Below are positions 6,187-10,785 of a DNA stretch of 10,785 bases, piece by piece (position 1 is the first letter of the stretch; every line of letters starts with the position of its first letter). The stretch spans positions 1-10,785 of the forward strand of contig CALGNY010000268.1 in assembly GCA_937958375.1 (NCBI GenBank). Reading direction: 5' to 3'. This DNA comes from an uncultured Bacillaceae bacterium (GTDB taxonomy: Bacteria; Bacillota; Bacilli; Bacillales; Alkalibacillaceae). A program made the translations under genes and the position numbers. The notes under the pieces are model-generated. The model did not search any database. It saw only the letters and a program-made list of their open reading frames with translations, and was not told the origin of the DNA.

Positions 6187-6661
6187 ATTTTGTAATCACT
6201 TGGTGTTGAAACCGTAAAAATTTGAACAGCATCACTAGACGCCATGTAACCAGCATACCGAAAGCCAGAAGATAAAACATTCCCGCCAGCTCGCCTAGTT
6301 CGATATGTTGACCGAGAATTTGCTTTGCTCCTAACCGTACAAGAAGCAGCACCACAAGGATGATCGGAAAAGCTTTGGACGGTTTCAAATAAACCTTGCC
6401 GTTTTTCGTTTCGAAATTGGACGTCATAATCAAAAACACGGAAAACAGCATTCCGATTCCAAGCGCCTCGATCACCTGGATCCAATCAATACGAAAATAT
6501 GGAAAAATAAACATCAAGGCCCCGGTACTCATAAAGAGTGGTGGCAAAATGATTCGCTTGACAGACGTCGGACTATTGGCCGCTTTCATTCGGACGAAAA
6601 TCATACCAATTGCCATACAAAAAGCGACCACTGACGCCCCGACTACGATAAATGTTTGCAT
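6185..6661 (-). CDS. ccdC: CcdC family membrane protein (cytochrome c biogenesis cluster)
   Basis: A 158-residue integral membrane protein, close to the 160 of B. subtilis CcdC (YneJ). About five hydrophobic segments are visible, at roughly 3-23, 36-54, 60-80, 97-112 and 123-145. The block VKRIILPPLFMSTGALMF and the ending GMLVTWRLVMLFKFLRFQ are typical of the family (DUF1453). In B. subtilis CcdC is linked to ccdA, although ccdC itself was not essential for cytochrome c synthesis; the molecular role is unknown. Start: ATG at 6661, only 3 nt after the stop codon of the mrpB-like gene (TAA-TCG-ATG) and with a weak Shine-Dalgarno, which points to translational coupling. It ends at the shared terminator with yneK. 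Confidence 0.9.
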   Translation of the reverse strand: MQTFIVVGASVVAFCMAIGMIFVRMKAANSPTSVKRIILPPLFMSTGALMFIFPYFRIDWIQVIEALGIGMLFSVFLIMTSNFETKNGKVYLKPSKAFPIILVVLLLVRLGAKQILGQHIELGELAGMFYLLAFGMLVTWRLVMLFKFLRFQHQVITK

Positions 6662-6664
6662 CGA

Positions 6665-7120
6665 TTATACACCTGCACGTTCTTGAGGATCATCCGATTG
6701 ATCGGTCGTAATGGTTAAGATAATCGTCATCGTTACGCCGACTACCGTTAAGTAAACACCTAGATCAAAGATTAACGCGGTAGCCAATTCAGTTTCCCCC
6801 ATGATTGGCAAATCAAAATAGCCAAACGCTTGAGTCAGGAATGGTTCACCAAAAATGAAAGCACCGATTCCAGACAATGTGGCAATCAATAGACCGAGCA
6901 CCAATACAAAGCGGAAATTTATCGGTAGAATTTTGGCCATCGTATCATAGCCATACGTAATGTACATCAAAATGAAAGCTGCTGCTGTCATCAAACCACC
7001 AATAAACCCTCCGCCTGGTGAATTATGGCCAGCAAAAAACAAATAAACAGAAAAACCGAGTAAGATAAATGCGATCAATTGTGTCATCGTTCTCAATATC
7101 AAGTCATTGTAATTTTTCAT
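6665..7120 (-). CDS. mrpB: MrpB/MnhB-type Na+/H+ antiporter subunit B homologue
   Basis: A 151-residue membrane protein with four helices, at about 12-30, 38-56, 70-90 and 112-137. The loop GHNSPGGGFIGGL (31-43) and the last helix with FDLGVYLTVVGVTMTIILT (118-136) are hallmarks of subunit B of the Mrp (Mnh/Sha) cation/proton antiporter (MnhB domain). This subunit normally works only inside a six- or seven-protein complex coded by one operon, and no other mrp gene is near. Here it stands between ccdA and ccdC, where B. subtilis has ccdB/yneI, a response-regulator-like gene. Start: ATG at 7120, 10 nt after AAGGGAG. A promoter is likely at 7156-7185. It is tightly coupled to ccdC. All conserved motifs are intact, so it looks functional; whether it joins a complex coded elsewhere or has a separate role is unknown. 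Confidence 0.9.
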   Translation of the reverse strand: MKNYNDLILRTMTQLIAFILLGFSVYLFFAGHNSPGGGFIGGLMTAAAFILMYITYGYDTMAKILPINFRFVLVLGLLIATLSGIGAFIFGEPFLTQAFGYFDLPIMGETELATALIFDLGVYLTVVGVTMTIILTITTDQSDDPQERAGV

Positions 7121-7155
7121 GGTTTTGTGACTCCCTTAAAACATTACTTATGCTT

Positions 7156-7185
7156 ATTCTAATATAAGTGGCCTAGATTTATCAA
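7156..7185 (-). promoter_or_regulatory. Putative sigma-A promoter of mrpB-ccdC
   Basis: TTGATA (7185-7180), an 18-bp spacer and TAGAAT (7161-7156) on the minus strand, five of six matches each, about 35 bp before the mrpB start. It would let mrpB and ccdC be transcribed apart from ccdA. No convincing terminator separates ccdA from it, so readthrough is also likely. Confidence 0.55.
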
Positions 7186-7208
7186 CGCTTGCCTTTTTGG
7201 CTATATGT

Positions 7209-7916
7209 TTAAAAACCGTAGAATCCAAACAGATTAGCTAAATAATTTGTGAAGATTCGTAACCAATCAAAGAGTAAAGCAATCCCTAATGCAATCAGGA
7301 TATATCCGCCAATATGCATGATTTTTTGAGAATTCCGTTTAAGCCAACCCATTTTTCCGATGAAAAATGATAGAACGAAAAATGGAATCGCAAACCCTAA
7401 CGAATAAGCACTCATCAAGATGACTCCAGATTCCGGGTTGGTAGCAGCCAGTGAGATAACGGCTACCAAGATCGGACCCATACACGGTGTCCAACTCATC
7501 GAGAAAGCAGCACCGATGAATAGCGTGCCAATATAACCGGCCGGACGATTCTTGAACGTCACTTTTCTTTCTTTCATCAAAAACTCAAAATTGAACACAC
7601 CGATCATAAAAAGACCGAAAAAGATAATTAAAAGCGCTCCAAGTTGTCTGATCAAGTCACGATATTGGATCAGGAAATCACCAATTAGATAGCCAGAAAA
7701 CCCTAGCATGATAAATACTGATGAAAAACCGAGAATGAAAAAGAGTGTATGTAACATACTTCTCTTTCGGAGCATTCCTTTTTCATTTTTCAATTCTTCT
7801 ACGCTCATCCCTGTGATGTACGATAAAAAGACAGGATACAATGGCAAAACACACGGTGATATGAAAGATAGTAATCCTGCACCGAAAGCCAGAAATATAT
7901 TGACGTCTGCTTCCAT
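7209..7916 (-). CDS. ccdA: Cytochrome c biogenesis protein CcdA
   Basis: A 235-residue, six-helix membrane protein of the DsbD/CcdA family. It carries electrons from cytosolic thioredoxin across the membrane to extracytoplasmic thiol proteins such as ResA (cytochrome c maturation) and StoA (spore cortex). The two redox cysteines are in SFISPCVLPLYP (Cys22) and SMSWTPCMGPIL (Cys145), the usual symmetric positions in the two halves. Start: ATG at 7916 is preferred over the in-frame ATG at 7931, because GGAG lies 9 nt before it and the length then equals that of B. subtilis CcdA (235). The likely local partner is the thioredoxin-like YneN. It lies after the yneF terminator, so it should have its own promoter in 7932-8017; I found no good match there. 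Confidence 0.96.
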   Translation of the reverse strand: MEADVNIFLAFGAGLLSFISPCVLPLYPVFLSYITGMSVEELKNEKGMLRKRSMLHTLFFILGFSSVFIMLGFSGYLIGDFLIQYRDLIRQLGALLIIFFGLFMIGVFNFEFLMKERKVTFKNRPAGYIGTLFIGAAFSMSWTPCMGPILVAVISLAATNPESGVILMSAYSLGFAIPFFVLSFFIGKMGWLKRNSQKIMHIGGYILIALGIALLFDWLRIFTNYLANLFGFYGF

Positions 7917-8017
7917 GCTTTCACGCTCCATTCTGAAAAATAACTACCTACAGAGTAACAGAAAAAACAATGTTTCATAGAAAAATGCTTGACAGTTTAT
8001 TGACTATATTAGCCCAT

Positions 8018-8051
8018 TAAAAAAGGTGAGCTTTTACCCATTGCTCACCTT
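8018..8051 (-). terminator. Rho-independent terminator of yneF
   Basis: AAGGTGAGC (8023-8031) pairs with GCTCACCTT (8043-8051), with an 11-nt loop, and on the minus strand the hairpin runs into a T tract (about 8024-8019). It starts 6 bp past the yneF stop codon. Confidence 0.92.
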
Positions 8052-8057
8052 CTCTCG

Positions 8058-8300
8058 TTATTTCTTCTTCTTTTTATCTTGGTTTTCCATTTGCTGTGTC
8101 ATTCCACGCATCATCTGATTGATTTTTTTCTGTGACGGTTTTTGACCCATTTGCATCATCATTGTACGTAGCATTTGCTCATTAATTGGTGGGTTTTTCT
8201 TCAGATAGTTCATCATCGTTTTTCGTGCAATAAAGAAACCGATGACAACCCCAATTACCAATGCGGCAAGAGCAATTAAAACGACCCATATCGTGTCCAT
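8058..8300 (-). CDS. yneF: YneF family (UPF0154) small membrane protein
   Basis: An 80-residue protein with one N-terminal membrane helix (about 4-25, IWVVLIALAALVIGVVIGFF). It is followed by IARKTMMNYLKKNPPINEQMLRTMMMQMGQKPSQKKINQMM, which is the UPF0154 signature, and a lysine-rich tail ending in KKKKK. Function is unknown; the family is widespread in Bacillota and usually sits near tkt. Start: ATG at 8300-8298, about 10 nt after AAGGAGG; the in-frame ATG at 8336 would overlap the -10 element and lacks a ribosome site. It is a single-gene unit with its own promoter and terminator. In B. subtilis sirA lies between tkt and yneF, but there is no room for it here. Confidence 0.93.
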   Translation of the reverse strand: MDTIWVVLIALAALVIGVVIGFFIARKTMMNYLKKNPPINEQMLRTMMMQMGQKPSQKKINQMMRGMTQQMENQDKKKKK

Positions 8301-8334
8301 GCCTCTATTTCCTCCTTCTAGTTGACTCGTACAC

Positions 8335-8363
8335 ATTATATTAAAATAAATTCACGAAAACAA
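8335..8363 (-). promoter_or_regulatory. Putative sigma-A promoter of yneF
   Basis: TTGTTT (8363-8358), a 17-bp spacer and a perfect TATAAT (8340-8335) on the minus strand, about 35 bp before the yneF start. Confidence 0.6.
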
Positions 8364-8415
8364 TAGAAATTTTATGATTGCATAGGTTGATCGACGATTC
8401 GTTTATGCATTTTTT

Positions 8416-8468
8416 AAAAACCCAGAGGTTGGACATAGAACAAATTGTCCAACCGATGCCCAACCTCT
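8416..8468 (-). terminator. Terminator of tkt with an alternative hairpin
   Basis: AGAGGTTGG (8424-8432) pairs with CCAACCTCT (8460-8468), and the minus strand continues into GGGTTTTT, giving an intrinsic terminator 11 bp past the tkt stop codon. Within it GGTTGGACA (8427-8435) can instead pair perfectly with TGTCCAACC (8446-8454). The two stems share 8427-8432 and cannot form together. Confidence 0.8.
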
Positions 8469-8478
8469 TTGGTTTCAT

Positions 8479-10488
8479 TTATTTTTCCAGCAATTCTTTT
8501 GCTTTTTTGACGACATTGTTTACCGTAAAGCCATATTTCTCAACGACGATATTACCTGGCGCAGATGCACCATATTGTTCAATTCCCAATACAGCCCCGT
8601 CTAAACCGACATATCGTTCCCATCCGAACGGTGAAGCCATTTCAACAGCCAATCGCTTGGTCACACCAACTGGCAGGACGTCATCTTTATATTCATTGGA
8701 CTGCTTTTCAAAACGATCCCAAGATGGCATGCTGACGACTTGGACATCTACACCTTCTTCTTCTAGCTTTTTGCTCGCTTCAAAGACGAGTTGGACTTCA
8801 GATCCAGAAGCCAATAACAGCAAGTCTGGCGTTTCATTTTTTGCTTTTTTAAGAATGTAAGCACCTTTCTCGACACCAACTTTTGCAAGTTCATTCGTTT
8901 TTGGCAAGACCGGTAAGCCTTGACGTGTCAGCACGAGTGCTGTTGGATGGTCTTCTGCTTGGATTGCCATCTCCCATGCCGCCTTCGTTTCATTCGCATC
9001 AGCCGGCCGGATGAGTGATAAATTCGGCATCGCACGAAGAGAAGGTAATTGCTCAATCGGCTCATGCGTTGGTCCATCTTCACCAACCGCAATCGAATCA
9101 TGTGTAAATACATACGTCACCGGAACACCCATTAAAGCAGATAGGCGAATTGCCGGGCGCATATAATCACTGAATACAAAGAACGTTCCTCCGTAAACCT
9201 TCAGGCCACCATGGAGTGCCATGCCATTCAAGGCAGCTGCCATCGCAAATTCTCTGACACCAAACCAAATGTTACGTCCACTATATTCCGGATATTTGAA
9301 ATCCTCTTCCGCTTTGACCGCTGTCTTGTTCGATCCAGCTAAGTCAGCACTTCCACCGATAAAGTTTGTCACCTTTTCGGAAATAGCGTTGACCATTTCT
9401 CCAGAAACTGCACGTGTAGCAACCGGCTTGGTGTTTTCATCATATGCGGGCAACTCAACGTTCCAGCCTTCTGCTAATTTGCCGTCTAATGCATTTTGAA
9501 ACTCTTCAGCTAACTCAGGATGTTCCTGCTTGTATTGCTTCATTAATTCATTCCAACGGTCCTCAGCTTCCTGACCACGTTCAGCAACATTCTTCTGAAA
9601 ATCTTCTTTGACCTCTTCTGGAATGTGGAAATCTTTTTCAAACGTCCATTTATAATATTCTTTCGTTTTCTTCACTTCCTCAGATCCTAATGGCGCCCCA
9701 TGAGCGTCAGATTTACCGGATTTGGATGGAGCTCCATAACCGATGACCGTTTTCACTTCAATCATGGTCGGTTGATCTTTGTTCGCTTTCGCGTCTTTCA
9801 ATGCCTGCTCGATGGCTTTGGTATCATTACCATCCTCCACACGGATCACTTGCCATCCATATGCTTTGTAACGGTCCTCCACACTTTCAGAGAAAGCCCG
9901 ATCAAGGTCTCCATCTAACGAAATGTCATTGGAATCGTACATGACAATCAATTTTCCTAATTTTAAGTGACCAGCTAGTGAAGCTGCCTCTTGGGAAACA
10001 CCTTCCATCAGGTCCCCATCACCACAAATGGCATACGTATAGTGGTCGACGATTTCAAAATTCTCACGGTTATATCGAGAGGCCATAAAGCGTTCAGCCA
10101 TCGCCATACCGGTTGCCATCGCAAGTCCTTGACCAAGTGGACCAGTCGTCGCATCCACCCCATCGGTATGTCCATACTCCGGGTGGCCCGGTGTGTTGGA
10201 TCCCCACTGACGGAAATTCTTGATATCATCAAGTGTTACATCGTATCCAGATAAGTGCAATAAAGAATACAACAGCATGGACCCATGACCTGCAGAAAGA
10301 ACAAAGCGGTCCCGATCGAACCACTTGGAATGCTTCGGGTTCTGATCCATGATTTTCGTCCATAACGTATAAGCCATTGGAGCTGCCCCCATTGGCATCC
10401 CTGGGTGACCAGAATTCGCTTTTTCGACCGCATCAATCGTCAATGTGCGAATGGTATTTATCGCTAGTTGTTCAACATTTTCACTCAT
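8479..10488 (-). CDS. tkt: Transketolase
   Basis: A 669-residue thiamine diphosphate and Mg2+ dependent enzyme that moves two-carbon ketol units in the pentose phosphate pathway; B. subtilis Tkt has 667 residues. Visible motifs are NSGHPGMPMGAAP (about 25-37), the thiamine-binding GDGDLMEG (156-163) with a downstream DSNDISLDG, the catalytic glutamate in VREFAMA (Glu413), and FTHDSIAVGEDGPTHEP (461-477) of the pyrimidine domain. The C-terminal domain follows from about 540 and the protein is complete. Start: ATG at 10488, with AAGGGAG 13 nt upstream, a rather long spacing. A sigma-A-like promoter lies at 10530-10558, and the gene ends in an intrinsic terminator, so it is probably monocistronic. 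No odd residues noticed. Confidence 0.98.
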   Translation of the reverse strand: MSENVEQLAINTIRTLTIDAVEKANSGHPGMPMGAAPMAYTLWTKIMDQNPKHSKWFDRDRFVLSAGHGSMLLYSLLHLSGYDVTLDDIKNFRQWGSNTPGHPEYGHTDGVDATTGPLGQGLAMATGMAMAERFMASRYNRENFEIVDHYTYAICGDGDLMEGVSQEAASLAGHLKLGKLIVMYDSNDISLDGDLDRAFSESVEDRYKAYGWQVIRVEDGNDTKAIEQALKDAKANKDQPTMIEVKTVIGYGAPSKSGKSDAHGAPLGSEEVKKTKEYYKWTFEKDFHIPEEVKEDFQKNVAERGQEAEDRWNELMKQYKQEHPELAEEFQNALDGKLAEGWNVELPAYDENTKPVATRAVSGEMVNAISEKVTNFIGGSADLAGSNKTAVKAEEDFKYPEYSGRNIWFGVREFAMAAALNGMALHGGLKVYGGTFFVFSDYMRPAIRLSALMGVPVTYVFTHDSIAVGEDGPTHEPIEQLPSLRAMPNLSLIRPADANETKAAWEMAIQAEDHPTALVLTRQGLPVLPKTNELAKVGVEKGAYILKKAKNETPDLLLLASGSEVQLVFEASKKLEEEGVDVQVVSMPSWDRFEKQSNEYKDDVLPVGVTKRLAVEMASPFGWERYVGLDGAVLGIEQYGASAPGNIVVEKYGFTVNNVVKKAKELLEK

Positions 10489-10529
10489 TTTAATGTAAAG
10501 ACTCCCTTCGCTTCATTTATTCCAATTCA

Positions 10530-10558
10530 ATGCTATAACTAATTTGTAGGTTTGACAA
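10530..10558 (-). promoter_or_regulatory. Putative sigma-A promoter of tkt
   Basis: TTGTCA (10558-10553), a 17-bp spacer and TAGCAT (10535-10530) on the minus strand; five of six and four of six consensus matches. A reading with TATAGC at 15-bp spacing is also possible. The transcript would start near 10523, giving a leader of about 35 nt. Confidence 0.5.
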
Positions 10559-10608
10559 GTTAAAACGGGATTAGACAATTATTTTTGATTGACTTGTTTT
10601 TTCTTGCC

Positions 10609-10785
10609 GATTTATTTATTCCAATTTGAGGTGAAGGGTGAGTATGGTGAAATAAATGAGATTTATGTGATTCAAATTGAGGTGATGGCTAGGTTCGATG
10701 AAATAAAGCTGGTTTATTTGCTCCAACTCAAGGTGACCGATCAGTTTGATGAAATAAACTCAATTTATTTGCTCCAACTCAAGGT
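10609..10785. repeat. 51-bp tandem repeat array (cut by window end)
   Basis: Units start at 10609, 10660, 10711 and 10762 (partial), with an exact 51-bp period. Shared blocks within each unit are TTTATTT-like, TYCAA, AGGTGA and GRTGAAATAAA; the bases between them vary. At every junction AAATAAA is followed by five unrelated bases and then TTTATTT or TTTATGT, so each junction can form a short hairpin. No reading frame spans the array. It is non-coding, begins 120 bp upstream of the tkt start codon, and continues beyond the window. Fifty-one bp is about five helical turns. Confidence 0.82.

Noticed and set aside
6108..6485. A 125-residue minus-strand frame overlapping ccdC
   Set aside because: It is a shifted frame of ccdC, crosses the bidirectional terminator and enters the end of yneK; no ribosome site or known motif.
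7981..8010. Plus-strand promoter TTGACA ... TATATT
   Set aside because: The spacing is only about 10 bp and no plus-strand gene follows.
8378..8860. A 160-residue plus-strand frame across the tkt terminator
   Set aside because: It starts in the terminator region and runs antisense to the conserved end of transketolase; no family resemblance.

Overview
The window looks like a piece of a low-GC Gram-positive, endospore-forming chromosome of the family Bacillaceae. The evidence is a Tlp-type small acid-soluble spore protein, a candidate sigma-G promoter, an AcnA/CitB-type aconitase, a cytosolic sporulation-kinase-like histidine kinase, and a gene order matching the Bacillus subtilis tkt-yneF-ccdA-ccdC-yneK-citB-yneN-tlp neighbourhood read from right to left. 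A salt- or alkali-tolerant relative (Halobacillus/Virgibacillus/Oceanobacillus type) is my guess, prompted partly by the extra Mrp-type antiporter subunit. The sequence does not prove it.

Layout from left to right. Positions 1-115 carry a 20-bp phased repeat array, followed by a nested inverted repeat. Then come tlp (-), a 47-residue FbpB-type small protein (-), a membrane-anchored thioredoxin-like protein YneN (-), aconitase (-) with a strong terminator and a structured upstream region, and a PAS histidine kinase (-). Next is a divergent, promoter-equipped yneK/DUF2621 gene (+), which shares a bidirectional terminator with ccdC (-). Beyond that lie mrpB-like (-), ccdA (-), yneF (-) with its own promoter and terminator, and transketolase tkt (-). 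A 51-bp tandem repeat array begins upstream of tkt and runs off the right edge.

The genes cover central carbon metabolism (tkt, aconitase), cytochrome c maturation and extracytoplasmic thiol redox (ccdA, ccdC, YneN), and sporulation (tlp, possibly the kinase). Every gene except yneK lies on the minus strand, mostly as short transcription units separated by recognisable terminators. Compared with the B. subtilis order as I remember it, ccdB/yneI is replaced by a lone MrpB homologue. The cotM/sspP/sspO stretch is replaced by a histidine kinase, sspN by an FbpB-like gene, and sirA is missing between tkt and yneF.

I see no phage, insertion sequence, CRISPR array, tRNA or rRNA. The core genes are ordinary. 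What deserves a second look is the solitary mrpB in the ccd cluster, the two unrelated phased repeat arrays at the window edges, and a few structured intergenic elements.
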